Below, piece after piece: positions 12,199-23,965 of a stretch of 64,000 nt of DNA. The notes under the pieces are model-generated. The model searched no databases and had not been told where the DNA came from. It saw nothing but the letters and a program-made list of their open reading frames with translations. Position 1 is the stretch's first letter, and every line of letters starts with the position of its first letter. Source of the stretch: Sistotremastrum niveocremeum HHB9708 (Eukaryota > Basidiomycota > Agaricomycetes > Sistotremastrales > Sistotremastraceae). The stretch lies in assembly GCA_001630475.1 (NCBI GenBank), contig KV419402.1, positions 909,491 through 973,490 of the forward strand, written 5' to 3'. Position numbers and translations under genes: made by a program.

Positions 12199-14305
12199 TC
12201 AAGGGTTCAAGGATTTCAGGTGAACGCTCTTAGCCCTCGTCAACTGATCGTACCCGAACTTGCTCAAGCTGATGCCTCTCCCACTATCCTTGACACCAGT
12301 CCACGCTAGCGCCGGGTCAAGATAATCGCATCGATTCAGGAATACTGTCCCGAATTCGAGATTCTCCACTAGCGAATCAGGTGCTGATTTGGACCAGATG
12401 GATGCAGTGAGGCCGTATGGAGAATCGTTCATTAATTTGAGGGCTTCTTCATCTGAGGATACCTTTATGAAAAGTCAGCGCTCATATAAGAATATAAAAT
12501 ATGGGGCAATTACTTTTTGAATTCCGACGACTGGGCCGAAGGTTTCCTCCTAAGGGCATGATATTAACGATGTTTATCGCAGGAAATATTGACCACTTAC
12601 CGTCATGACCTCCATAGCTATATGAAAGCCATTTAGAAACGTGACAAGTTGCAGAATTAAACGAACGTACTATGATTTACATCCACCAGAACCTGAGGGG
12701 CAACGAACGCCGATCCTCTACACCGCGGTTTCAGCTTTTTCGAAGACGCCGGAGCACGGCCCGAGTTGAACTTACGGAGTTGCCTGAGGGAATTTATCCT
12801 CTGCAATCAACGGCTTTGCACCTTGTGAGACTAAGGATTGCAATTCAGAAGGAGCTTCGTCTTTTTCAAAAGGTTCACAATCTGACCTGCGTCCGCTACC
12901 TGCTTTCGAATACGATTTGCACTTGCAACACTGACGACGGGCCCGAGGTTGATCCCTTCAGTAGTAGGATCACCAAGCTTGTAATTCTGACATCGATCGA
13001 TCAGCCGAGCCAAGTCGCGATATGAGAAAGAAAGATTTCACCTGGACTTGTTGAGCATACTCTCGAACGAAGTCGTCATATAACGAATCGTGGACATATA
13101 TCCGCTGGAATAGTGTCAGTGAAGGCAGCGGGAGACCGCGATGCGGAACTGACCTCGACTGCACAACAGCTTTGACCGGCGTTGAAGAAGGCCCCTGAGG
13201 ACATCAGGCACTGGTGCGACAAGCTTGTGGGGCAGCCCACCATCTACTAGTTCCGCGACCGAGTATTGGAGGTCCGCGTCAGGTCGAACATATGCGGGGT
13301 CCTTTCCACCGAGCTTCACGTTTATTAGTTCCTCGATTGAATTGTGAAAGTTGAATATGTAGATACCTCAAGAGCGACACCTTTGATGGTCTTCGCTTGC
13401 GCTGCAGCACGCTCGACTGCTCTTCCACCAGCTACGCTTCCCGTAAAACTCACAAAGTTGACCAACGGATGTTGAACGGCGTATTGCGTAAGTTCGGGAG
13501 TGAGGTGAAGTGTGATGAGCAGGTCTTTGGGGAGACCAGCATTGTAAAAGGCTTGCGCGAAACGTTCGCCGGTGAGCTGAGAGTTCTTGTGTTATTTACT
13601 GAGTATAAGACACAGAAAATGACGCGTACGGGGGTCTGAGGCGAGGGCTTCAAGATGACCGCGTTGCCAGCGATCAAGGCGGGGAGAACAGAGTTGATTG
13701 AAGTGAGATACGGGAAGCTGCAAGTCGTATGTGAGCTGGAGATCCGATCAACACACAGAGATGGACATACTTCCAAGGTGCAATGATAAGCACGACACCC
13801 ACTGCCTCTCGTCTGATATATCGCCTAAATCCAGGCTTGTCGGTGTCGGTGAGGGGAACATCGGCCAGAGATGATTCAGCGATCGATATCATATATTTGG
13901 CTCTTTCGAGCGTCCCTCTAATTTCACCAGCATTCTGAGCTACTGGTCTTAAACGAAGTCAAGTGAGCCTTGCGCTAAGGCAGATAATCGATAATCGATA
14001 ATCGCACCTGCCCATCTGCAGCGTCAACTCCAACGGAATTTCGTTTTCCATTTTCTTGAATTCTTCCTGCATGGCCGACGAACCAGGATCAAAGAATATT
14101 TAACCCGATGTCAAGTCGAGCGCACCGTGAACCTTTCAGCGATCTTGATCCTATCTTTCAAGGCCACGTTCTTCCATTCCTTCTGAGCTTTAGCTGCGCG
14201 CTGGATAGCATCGGATACTTCGCTCTCTTTTGGATAATTCCGCTCAGTCAATGGCTTCTGCGAGTGCGGGGTGATTGTCGTTTGTACGACTGAGCTGAAG
14301 GACAT
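12199..14305 (-). CDS. NAD(P)-dependent aldehyde dehydrogenase
   Basis: This gene of about ten exons oxidises an aldehyde to the acid with NAD(P)+. Exon 1 (14126-14305) encodes the first 60 residues; later exons include 14008-14066, 13771-13947 and 13630-13717. Splicing restores every family landmark. The cofactor segment IIAPWNFPYL is formed over the 13718-13770 intron. It is followed by ILKPSPQTP and FTGSVAGG. The general-base region GVALELGGKDPAYV joins over another intron. The catalytic Cys lies in FFNAGQSCCAVE, carried on a very short exon near 13150-13200. The C-terminal part has EETFGPVVGI and the terminal GVKDSGRG. The frame is intact despite a GATAATC triplet repeat in an intron near 13984-14004. 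The exact substrate cannot be deduced; no targeting peptide is evident, so cytosolic location is inferred. Confidence 0.9.
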
Positions 14306-14556
14306 GGCTGAAGTTCGCGATAGTACAGGATCGATTCGGCCCGATGACCGTTACATTTCCGGCCAACTTTGGCATGGATCGCCGCATCAAACACTCATGG
14401 CAATCCAACAACAGTTTTGACACGAATTATAACACACATCAAGCTTTTATAACTAGTACGGTGCGTGTGGAACGTTCCATTTTAATTGACAAACACCGAT
14501 GACTCGGAATTACAGTTTTTCATTTGAACTTCTTCTCCTCCAGCAGGATAAACACA

Positions 14557-15294
14557 TTAGACGACGGACAGGACGTTGTCAGCTTTGGTCGAAGTGATCT
14601 GAGTGGGATCTTCTTCCACAGCAACGTGGGTCACGCGACCAGAGTCGGCCACGATGACGTAGCGCTGCGAGAGCGCGTCAGAACCGAAAGGCAAACCAAA
14701 AAGAGACGACGAACCTTCGCGCGAGGACCTCCGAGCAAGGGAGAGGCATCAAACACAAACCCTACTTTGGAGGTGAAGGCAGCAGTGTCGTCCGCGATGA
14801 AATGAACGGCTAATAACATTTCAGATCGTGACGAGGGGTCGAATTCAATTTACGCACGAGTTCCTTCAGAGCCAGCCAGCTTCTGCTTCCAAGCTCTGTT
14901 TTCATCTTAAGAAAGTGTCATCCGGGTGGAACTGCAGCGCCTACTTGGTAACAAATGCGTCGTTCACTGCAACGACATAGATCCCTGTGACACCCTTTGC
15001 AGCGAAATCGGTATACTTTTCAATGTATCCGGGAACTTGAGAGCTGCATGGAGGCGTGAATGCACCGGGAACGCCAACCTGATTACTGATAAATCAAGGG
15101 TAATCATATTAAAAACTATCGCATACGATGACAATCTTTCCCGGGATGTTGTGGATGGATATTTTCTCTTCGGGGTTATCCTCTTTCACAGGGACATCGG
15201 GAAGTGAATCTCCGACTTTGATGGGAGAGGCGGCGAGCAGGGACGCTGCTGCTGAGTGGGCAGAAGTTGCAAGGGAGTTGACGATGGAGGCCAT
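14557..15294 (-). CDS. Peroxiredoxin, type II / Prx5 family
   Basis: This thiol peroxidase reduces H2O2 and alkyl hydroperoxides. Exon 1 begins MASIVNSLATSAHSAAASLL and then enters the thioredoxin fold (IKVGDSLPDVPV). After an intron the peroxidatic Cys appears in GVPGAFTPPCSSQVPGY, the Prx5/AhpE signature. Further exons give IYVVAVNDAFV, VHFIADDTAAFTSKVGF, and RYVIVADSGRVTHVAVEED. The stop (TAA) is at 14557-14559. The Ala/Ser-rich, acid-poor N-terminus could be a weak mitochondrial presequence, or simply an extension. The promoter shows a perfect CRE and a TATA-like element (see 15336-15367). It lies 251 bp downstream of the aldehyde dehydrogenase start, on the same strand; both are aldehyde/peroxide detoxification enzymes. 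Confidence 0.92.
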
Positions 15295-15335
15295 GGGAGA
15301 AAGTAGGTGAGAAACCGAGGTGCATAGAAGGCGAT

Positions 15336-15367
15336 TTGCTTATATGTTTTGCTCGTACGTGACGTCA
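15336..15367 (-). promoter_or_regulatory. TATA-like box and CRE upstream of the peroxiredoxin gene
   Basis: On the minus strand, catataag lies about 45 bp before the peroxiredoxin ATG. The perfect palindrome TGACGTCA (15360-15367) lies about 66 bp before it. TGACGTCA is the consensus site of ATF/CREB bZIP factors, which control oxidative and osmotic stress genes in fungi. A function in stress induction of this gene is inference. Confidence 0.45.
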
Positions 15368-15527
15368 TCTAAATCGGGAGTTAATCGTCGGAGATAGCGG
15401 AAGCATTTGAGGTGACACGACATTGGGTTAGATACCGTCACCGTACATGTATAGTCATATACCAGTAACACACAGATTCGATGAACGCAGTAACAAAATA
15501 ATCTAGCAGAAGATCTTCAGAAGAGCT

Positions 15528-16638
15528 TCAGAATCCAAAACCCGTGCCCCCTCCAAGCCCTCCACCAAAACCGCCCCCCAAGCCTCCGTTAAGCAGATTA
15601 CCAGCTAGTTTCACAGCACCGCCAACAAGACTAGCTCTCCGTTGTTGAGCTTGGTAATTCTGCAGAATTTGCGCGGTCTGCGCTTGCGTCGCAGCTTGAC
15701 TCGCCTGATATTGCTGCATGAATGACGAAGTACCAAGGCCAGCAGCCCCGACACCTGCATATGCATTCGTTCTGCTCCGGATGATAACGTTGGTTATGAA
15801 AGTCGACCAGAATCGTTTGTATCCAAATACAAGGCCAGCGTCGGCGTACATGGGGAAGGAAGCGCGAGGCAAGGGCAGTGGGAACGGTTGTTGAGTTTGA
15901 GGGTCAACGAGTCCAAAGGTAGCCAAAACCTTGGTCCAATGCTGGAAATATAACATTTATACTAGGCGAATAAAGATAGAAAACAAACAAAACCTTGTGA
16001 GTGTCTTCTGGAGAGGCGCGGGCCTCGTAAACACAGAGATGTAAGAAGCCTCTTCTGTCCAGGACTGGAACCTGTTTACCACCAGTAGTCCCGATCTTAG
16101 ATCAAATAGTCAATATCAGCCACGAAGTGAGAGATAGTCGTTATAAACTTACGTCGACCATGACATAAGGAATTGAACCAAGATCATAAAAATTCTGCAG
16201 ATCTCCCAGGTCCACAGCCGCAATCTAAGCGAAAATTTAAGGCACTGTTCCTACGTCTTCGAAGCCGCCAGCGCTTACCTGATTCTCATTCAGAACCCCC
16301 AATCGTAACCACAGCCAAAGATATTTCGTAGGTTCGATATGTTGCGTGCCTCGGTGTTGATCGGCATTCTGGTCCATCAAGAAGAACAGAGAATCCACGA
16401 GTCGACAGAAGACTGGCGTGGGCCGGTTCTGGTAATCGAGCAAACTGGAAAAGAAATTTGACTCTCGATTTCATATCGCTCGACATCAGTCGTACTTTCC
16501 CCAGAAACTAGATCCGTCACTCCCATACTCAACGGGAGTATATCCGGTGTTCCCTGCCTGAGGAGCTGTCTTAGATGGACCTCCATTAGGACCATATCCT
16601 TGAAATCCTTGAGGACTAGGTCCTGGATAGTTGTTCAT
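15528..16638 (-). CDS. Unknown protein with Gly-rich C-terminal tail
   Basis: The start (16638) gives a Pro/Gly/Tyr-rich N-terminus (MNNYPGPSPQGFQGYGPNGG). Exon 1 (16496-16638) splices to 16444, forming FWGNLLDYQNRPTPVF, followed by a helical stretch with DQNADQH. Later exons read IAAVDLGDLQNFYDLGSIPYVMVD and VPVLDRRGFLHLCVYEA. The last exon ends in a Gln/Ala-rich helix (QASQAATQAQTAQILQ) and a (GGG/F)n tail. The central part recalls a fungus-specific domain found in many uncharacterised Agaricomycete proteins (DUF7514-like), but I cannot confirm that. No membrane segment was seen. A scaffold or adaptor with a disordered tail would fit; function unknown. Confidence 0.65.
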
Positions 16639-18860
16639 TGCGCGAGGGCTTATCGGGACAGCGTAGGTTCTTACAGGACGTGTCCTGGAGGTAAGGCAAC
16701 TCTTACTTCAGATATTGCAAGAACATAAGGCGCGTGACGACCGGCTGAATCCCGATATTGCGGATATAGCAGGTGACTCAGTTGTGTCCTGTTTGTTGGG
16801 ACGCTAAATTTGGCACCGACCTGACCAAAATTCCGATGCCTGCGCAATGTCCTGCCGAAGAGTTTGGTGCCGACAAGTTTTGGTACCGCGCGTCATTCAG
16901 CTGATCAGTACGATCAGTGTTCAGTTGATTGAACTCAGGTAAAACCTGTTCATATCTGAGGTATTTTAGCTCTTTTTTCTGATCGTACTTATTCAGTACT
17001 TACTAGGTGGTTGGTTCATCTACCGTTGATCTAAGTTCTTGGCTCAAAACGTTTTCGGTCAGTTATACTTACTTTATGTCTGAATTTTCATATCAGTTTC
17101 GCGTCCTGGACGTCGTCTTACAGTAGCGTGAGGAGAAACCTACATCTCAGCATTGATCAGGAGAAATACAATTTATACAAGTGACGCACCATCACACTCA
17201 GGTCCTAAATCGTTTTCGCAGATACAGTTGACAAGCAGCTCATCCTTGGTTGGATAGACTCCACTCAATCATGACTCAATCAAAGCTCAGCTATCGGCTT
17301 TCGAGATTGTTCACAACGCTTCGCAGTCTCGTAGTTCCCTCAATAAAGACCGGTCTACGAACCTCGAGAAGGTTTTTCGGGCCACTAAAATACTCAGAAT
17401 CTTATAATCTGCGGCCTTGACTATAGAGGAACGAGCAGATCCCGAGACGATAGCGGACATCGAAGAGTCATCCGAAGATCAGTACGCCTACAAATTAAGC
17501 GAACCGTCCCCTGGTGATGGAGTCTTGAAACGCGATGGTGGACTGAACCGTCAGAATATGTTAGAGCGTCCGGGTAGCCTGATCCAGGCAGTGAGCCAAC
17601 GTTGAGTTCTGCCACAAGAAGAATGCCATTGTAAGTAGCAAGCCGAGCTACGAGTCAAAATTAAGAGCAGCATACATGTGAGGCTGACAAAATCCAGCCT
17701 TTGAATCACTTCGAGATTGACTCGTTGCATATTGTAAACTTGGGGAGGGAAGGATAACGGTAGAGGCTGCGAGCCAGTGACAGAGGGTTTTCTGTCCTTT
17801 CAATTTGAGAAAAGAATTTTGTTCTCGGATATCACCAGGCTGAAACCAGCCATGGCTGCCGAGTAATCAACAAAACTCACAACGAACAAATTTCTGGCAG
17901 GGTGCACGAAGGGGAGAACATCACGTACATGTACGACGTTGTCATAATTACGTCCCTTGAGTCATAAGCTTGAAAAGATGGCCGATTCAACGATTTAACT
18001 TTTCTAAAGGCCTTGTGCTGAGACACAATCACATCCCTCCAACTGAGTTTTTCTAAGCAAATGAGCTTCCATGATCGAATCGGACATGCCTGATTTCTGC
18101 ATCAGTCAGCATTTTGGTTGGGATCAAGTTGGCAGCCTAGGGTCGGATATGTCAAACGGAATCGAATGTCTGGCGAAGTCCGAGCTCTATAGACTTGTGC
18201 CTGACGCCCTGATTACATAAAACAGAAGCACTCAGGAAAGCAATGAGATCGCCGTCCTAAATCTGCGGTCGTTTCTCACGCAAGTCAAATAGACTTCGTT
18301 CTGAGAGTTAGTTTCTGAAATGAAGGCTTCTTTTAGACGAGAGAGCTTAGTGCGTGGCGAAAACATTATGCATAAGCCAAATTGCCTGTATTTCGGAGTG
18401 ATGGATAGCTCAAGGGATGGCTTTACTATGGCTTTCGGGGTTTGGCATGATCAGGAATGGATTATCTAATTTGCCGACACTTACTTGATAACCGAATATT
18501 CCGGTGGATTGGCGCGAGAACTTGGCGCTGGGCCAGATCTGTCAGGAACACCCATTCCGGATCCCGATCCGAGACATCTCCGATACATCCGCTAGTGAAA
18601 CATCCTCAGACATTGTCTCGTACTGATCACGTATTTACATGTATTCTTAAACTTCGTGCACCGCTCGTAGAAATATCACAGCTTTTATTCCACCAGCTTA
18701 ATCCTGTCTCGACTTCCAAGTCTTGAGTCAGTACACTCTCACTGTATATTCAAACTCCGATCTCGTATCTCGGGATCATTACAGGATCCAGACCGAAAAA
18801 TTGGACTTGCCCTCGTTTTGGGTAACAACACTCTTTCATTCGTCTTTTCTTAGCACCACG
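16639..18860. other. 2.2 kb interval with no supported gene
   Basis: This is the interval between the minus-strand Gly-tail gene and the second fucosyltransferase-like gene. Frames of 60-90 codons occur (for example near 17417-17605 and 18457-18726) but show no domain, intron signature or codon character. The interval should contain two divergent promoters. No transposon ends were recognised. Confidence 0.5.
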
Positions 18861-20439
18861 ATGTATTACCGTCGTCCTCTTTTCTGGGTCTTGGTCATTG
18901 TCGTCTGCATTTTCACGCTCTCCACGCTCTCTCATCTCAATAATGGCCCCTCACCACTTTCTTTGACCTCGTGGAATTCGCAATCCAAAGCACCCGCGGC
19001 CTACCCCCTCCCGATCCGCCCTGGCCCTCCAACTACCCGTTTCAAGGATGCCTTACTTCCAGATCACAAGTACATTTTCACTTTTCCGAATGCTGGCTGG
19101 AGTACGTGGATTTCTCTTATCTAGAGCACACCTTACCTGACCTCCATCACCAGCTAACGATGTGATGAACGTCGCCACCCTCTTACTTCTCGGCATCCTC
19201 ACACGACGGACGCCTATTCTCTCCCCATTCCACCCCTCTCACATTGGCAAGGATGCCAGTCTTATCCCATTCTCCAAAATCTTCGACATCGAGCGACTCT
19301 CCGCTGAATTACACATGCCCCTAGTCGAATTCGAAGACATCAAGAACACCAGTGACTACCAGCATGACCTCGACCCTGTTACTCGGGGCTATTATGGTGG
19401 CGAAACGGAGTCAATGGGATGCTGGACATTGTGGCCGACTCAAGCGGCCAACGGGGCAGGGGCCAGGAGTCTCGCCCAGGATTCACTATCCCTCGATCTA
19501 TCGTTTACTCCCATCCCCTTTGGTCATGAGATCGAAAAGCCATACCTTCATTGGAACCTCCACTACCTCGCCGAGCTGGCCTTTCCTGCTGGCAGAAAGG
19601 ATGGCATCAAGCAGGCCCAATCCTTTAACGAAAACCTCGCCAAGATCATGTCGTCGAAGCCGAACAACAAAGACGCCATCCCTGAACCCAGAAAAATTCC
19701 CTTTCCTAACAAAAAAGGCGAACAGATCGATCCAGATGAGCAGGTCGCCTGCTTCGATTTCGTTTACTTCACTGGGATGTACAAGGGAGGGACTGAATGG
19801 TGGGACGAATCCTCTCCTATCTGGCATCTCGTCGGCCGTCATATGCATTGGGCTCCCCTCATCAAGTCCCTCGCTATCGAATACGTCTCGGATCGCCTTG
19901 GAATTCCCGCCAACAAGCGTGACGGGACAATGCCGCCTTTCATCGCTGTTCACGCGCGTCGCGCAGATTTTGCACGCGTCTGCCCACCACGACCGCGAGA
20001 GGAGTGTTTAGCCCCTCTTAGGGCTTATACGCGACGCGTTGAAGAGACGCGCCAGGCGCTCGCAGCGAAGGGCTTCCAAAATACCGGTCCGGAAGACCTG
20101 AAAGTCATCATGCTCTCCGACGAACCCAAGGTTACTCCTACCATGGAGACCGATCGACTGTTAGCGCCTCTATATGCGCCTGGATCGGCTGAAGCATGGT
20201 GGAAATCTGTTGCGGACCAGGGTTGGTTTTGGATCGACCACGAGGAACTGAACAGCGTTTCAAAGCACGGAAAATGGTATACCATGCTCATCGATGCTTG
20301 TATTCAGAGCGCGGGCATAGGCTTCGTCGGCACTGACAGATCGACCATGAGTTCAATCGCGCTGAGGAGGACAGAGGAATGGAACAATGGTGTTGGCTCT
20401 TTAGTAAGATGGGGAAGACCGGATTCAGATGCGCATTAA
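18861..20439 (+). CDS. Type II membrane protein, O-fucosyltransferase-like (copy 2)
   Basis: Two exons (18861-19101 and 19154-20439) give 508 residues. A hydrophobic anchor (LFWVLVIVVCIFTLSTLSHL) follows the first few residues, so the catalytic part is predicted lumenal. Shared motifs with copy 1 include RFKDALLPDH, GWTNDVM, ARRADF in the nucleotide site, DEPKVTP and FVGTDRSTMSSIALRR. The intron falls at the same codon as in copy 1 and also creates an ACT codon. Differences include loop insertions (NNKDAIPEPRKIPFPNKK) and an HARR instead of HVRR motif. The gene is a diverged paralogue rather than a recent copy. Function as a glycosyltransferase is inferred from motifs. Confidence 0.82.
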
Positions 20440-20849
20440 AATTCTTGATTGCATCGTCTTCATTAGAGTGTTACGGGATGCATGGGCTGTTGATCGGTCG
20501 CTTGACAAGTTTCTTCTCCTACGTATTACTAGTAGCAGTCGCATTTTTTCCCGAATTCTCTCAATTCCTGTTCTGTCGTCGTTTTCTTAGAGTCATATGT
20601 TATACTAATCACTAGCGCTTTCGATGTTCAATGGATGTTTTATATATAACCCACAATCGTAAGATCTTGGTGGAATTCTGGTCAGCAACGCGTATCCCAT
20701 AGTCTGCGTCTTGTTTTTTTCTCTTCAGCTGGAGCTTCCAGGTCTGCTGGTGTAATGCCGGAATATCAAAAGGGACAATAAATTCTAAACATCCCGAACG
20801 ACCATCTGTATGTGATCATCTATTATTACCGGTATACATGACTGGGAGA
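20440..20849. other. Convergent intergenic region
   Basis: These 410 bp hold the 3' ends of the second fucosyltransferase-like gene (+) and the permease gene (-). The region is AT-rich with TATATATAA-type sequence near 20641-20649, but nothing coding was seen. Confidence 0.5.
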
Positions 20850-23552
20850 TTACTGAGAATCCTTGTCGTTTTTCTCGGATTCTAATTTGGCAGCCACTTC
20901 AGGATCCATGACGTCAATACCCATCTCTTCAGCTGTGTGGATGTCAGTTGGAGACGACACCGTCTTAGGAGCAGTGAACATACCTGCGATCTGCTTAGTG
21001 GGCCCAGTGAACCACTTTCGAGCAGAAATCTAGGGAGAGCAGTTTTAGTGTCGCGATTCACAAGACTGATCAGCAGAATACGCACAGCCCAGAACCCTAA
21101 ACTATATGTCATGACAATTCCAAGGGCAACCTGGGTTACCGTGAGCAAGAAGTCACAAGTTGTTCAGTTTACCGTAAGCACATACCACTGTATAGTTGAA
21201 AGTTTGAGAATTAACAGGATTCTCTTCGGGAAGGATGAAAACGATAGATATGAAACAAATCCAAACAACAGCAGTGATGGAAACAGGGAGGGAAAAGATC
21301 CCAAGATCGAAGGGTCCTTTATTGAACCTCGCTCTTCCGATGAGGCGGAGGAAGATGGGAATGCCGTAAGAGATGTAAAGACCCATGGTAGCAATCGATG
21401 TAGCAGCCGAGAATGCAACGGCACTTCCCAAGGAAGGCAATCCGAGGATGAAACTCAAGGTAGCAGCCAACCAAACTGGATTATGAAACGGTGAGCAGCT
21501 GGGCGAATGGGAAGGCGGAATGGCTAACCTGTTCGCACCGGGGATTTTCTCTTTGAGTCAACTTTCTTCCAGAACCCTGAACCAGGAATCCCGCCATCAC
21601 GTGCCTGAAACCAGCTTAGATGCGTGAGAATGGATTGCCTTCCGAACGTACGAAAGACCACATCATGCGAGAGTTGGAAGTGATGGAAAACGTGCCACAG
21701 AAGTACATGCAAACGATAATCTGAACGCAGTGAGGATATTATAAAAGTGACAGACAATGACAGAATGCCCACAATGGTCAACAGAACAAGTGCCCCTTTG
21801 TGTCCAACGGTATCCAGGAAGATTTGCGCAACAGGCTCACCGGTTGCAGTCCCGATTGTAGCGTCGTAGTCTTGGATTGAAAACAGGAGGGCCAAAAGTA
21901 AAAACCAACCAAGAACCGCGGAGACGGAGATTCTGTGCGAGAGAGGTTAACCGTAAGTCAACGTACGGCCAATGTCACTCACGCCATAACGATACCAATA
22001 GCGGCAGACTTGGCTAATCAAGGTTGATTATGGTGCGAAGATGCAAGGAGAGTGGATACGTACCAGCGTTATGAGTTTCCTCACTCAGCTGAGCTTAGAG
22101 TTAATAATGATAAATATCGGAGAGCGTAAACCTCGCACATGAGCACTGGCGTCGAATCCTATTCGGACTGAGCTTAAGAAGTAACTTGGTTTAATAGCAC
22201 GTACCTGTCAACGTGTACTGGTGGTCTTTGTTAGGGATTTGCGGTGATGAACAGCGGCAAGATCTCCACTCACCTGGGACAGGAGAATTCCGATAATACA
22301 GACGTAGGCAGGACTGGCTCTCTCGCTCCAACCAGGTCCGTCCACCCCAGTGCCGTCCACAAATTTGGAGAATACATCGTGGCGAGACTGATGTGTCGGA
22401 GCAGCAGCGAGCACGGCAATGGCTATCGCGGTGGTCCCAATAGCATGCCACCAAATAGAAATGTTATTGAGATGCTTGAGCAAGCCCACTCCGAACGTGT
22501 TGATTAAAGCTTGGGAAATCAATACCCCCGCGTAGATGCCAATGATAGCTCGGGGCGTCGGCGTCCAGTCGGAACCCACAGCCGCGGCGGTTGCGATGAA
22601 AGTGGCACACGCGAAGCTAGATCCAATTATAAAATCTGCCGTTGTTCTGACAAAGTAGAGCGCTTACGATATACCAGTGGTGACTGCGACTTGCTGGAAT
22701 ATCATAAGTCAGGACACTGGTGTAGGAAAGAAACGAGTTCTCAACACACTCCGAGAAGATTGAACCTGGGACTTATGAGAAGGATATTCGGCATGAATAG
22801 AGAAGACATACCATCCGGTGAACCAAGAATTGAACGGCGCCCACTCCGGTGTCGAAACTTTATGTGCCCACCAATAAGGACCTATAAGGTTCGTGATTTA
22901 TATAGGCGATATGTGATATCCAGAAGCACAATACCTCCACCTATAAATATCGATTCGTCAGATATGACGATTGAGAGAAACAACGGAACGATCTCGTACT
23001 GGTCGGAATTGAAGAGCATAACTCTGAAATCTTGTTGAGCACTGGGGCACACCAACCAAATGGCATTGAATACACGCACCTGCCATGGCAAGCCCAACGA
23101 TCATGGTGAAGAACGCTAACATTCTCAGTTAGCTGCGCGGCAGTACGCCATACACTCGCAACTCACAGACAACCACCCAGCCCCATACCATCGCGGCAGG
23201 CCCTCCAGTATTCTAGGTAAGCAGTTACAGCGACCGTCGGGATAAGTATATGTGGCTCGTACCAAGCCGTACAAGAACAACGACGAGATCCCAGTAATCA
23301 CTACACGCCAAAAGCCTTAGTTGACACACAGAGCCTGAAATTCCGCTACTGCTCACCACTGATGATAGAAAAGCTCACACCGAAGTTCTATGTTTTCCTC
23401 AGCCACGCAGCCTTTCGTCGGGTTCAATAGCCTAACTGCAGACGAACCTGAACGATTGAGAAGTGTCGGCGAAGTTCCTGCTTGTAACCCAATCTTGCGA
23501 GCTCATCCTCATCGGCGTCGTGAAGCACTGGGACTACAGACTGGGCAGACAT
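20850..23552 (-). CDS. Amino-acid / GABA permease (APC superfamily)
   Basis: This gene is cut into about 15 exons, many very short. It encodes a plasma-membrane or vacuolar amino-acid transporter of the fungal UGA4/BAT type with about 12 membrane helices. The cytosolic N-terminus reads DADEDELARLGYKQEL, the usual motif of this family, and ends RHFSIVQ. The characteristic region EICSAQPTSGGPYWWAHKV precedes FNSWFTGWY. Next comes GFDASAHVSEET, the conserved segment between helices 5 and 6, and then FARDGGIPGS. Several hydrophobic helices lie in the 21153-21470 and 22208-22579 exons. The C-terminal tail is acidic (EEMGIDVMDPEVAAKLESEK). The start chosen gives the conserved N-terminus. Substrate (GABA, choline, or other amino acids) cannot be decided from sequence. 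Confidence 0.9.
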
Positions 23553-23965
23553 GGTCGTGAGAGAGAAGACGAAGAACTCCAGTCGAAATCAGGCATATCC
23601 ACAGTTATCGCTCGGGCGTTTGGTAGCCGGCGGTAAGGTACAGAGAGCGATAAGCGACTGTTTTCGCTTTATCATCCATATAGTGATATATCAGACCTAT
23701 TACAGATCATGAAACATTGGTTCAAAGACTAGGACTAGTATAGGTTACATGTCTTGTGAATCTCATTCGTCTAAATTACATCCGCCAACAACGAAGTTCG
23801 GAGGCAAAGGCCCACCTTCCTCCACATGTAACAGAAGCCGAAGCCGCGGAGCCAAGTCCAATAGCAGGCACACTCAAGATATTCATGCCCGTAGAATTCC
23901 GTCGATAAGGACGAGCGATATACGCCTGGGGAAATGAGGTACTAGATCGAGAACCTAGAAGTTCT
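23553..23965. other. Intergenic: permease promoter and phosphatase 3' end
   Basis: About 410 bp lie between two minus-strand genes. A small plus-strand frame (23749-23937) has no coding support. AT-rich sequence at 23679-23700 (catatagtgatatatcag) may serve as core promoter for the permease gene. Confidence 0.4.

Noticed and set aside
13984-14004. GATAATC triple repeat as a regulatory site
   Set aside because: It lies inside an aldehyde dehydrogenase intron and looks like a short simple repeat.
12199-14305. Aldehyde dehydrogenase as a pseudogene because its frame looks broken
   Set aside because: Each break coincides with a short intron with GT...AG ends, and splicing restores all conserved motifs including the catalytic Cys.
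17417-17605. Small acidic frame of 62 codons on the plus strand
   Set aside because: No start context, no relatives recognised, and an equally long frame lies antisense.
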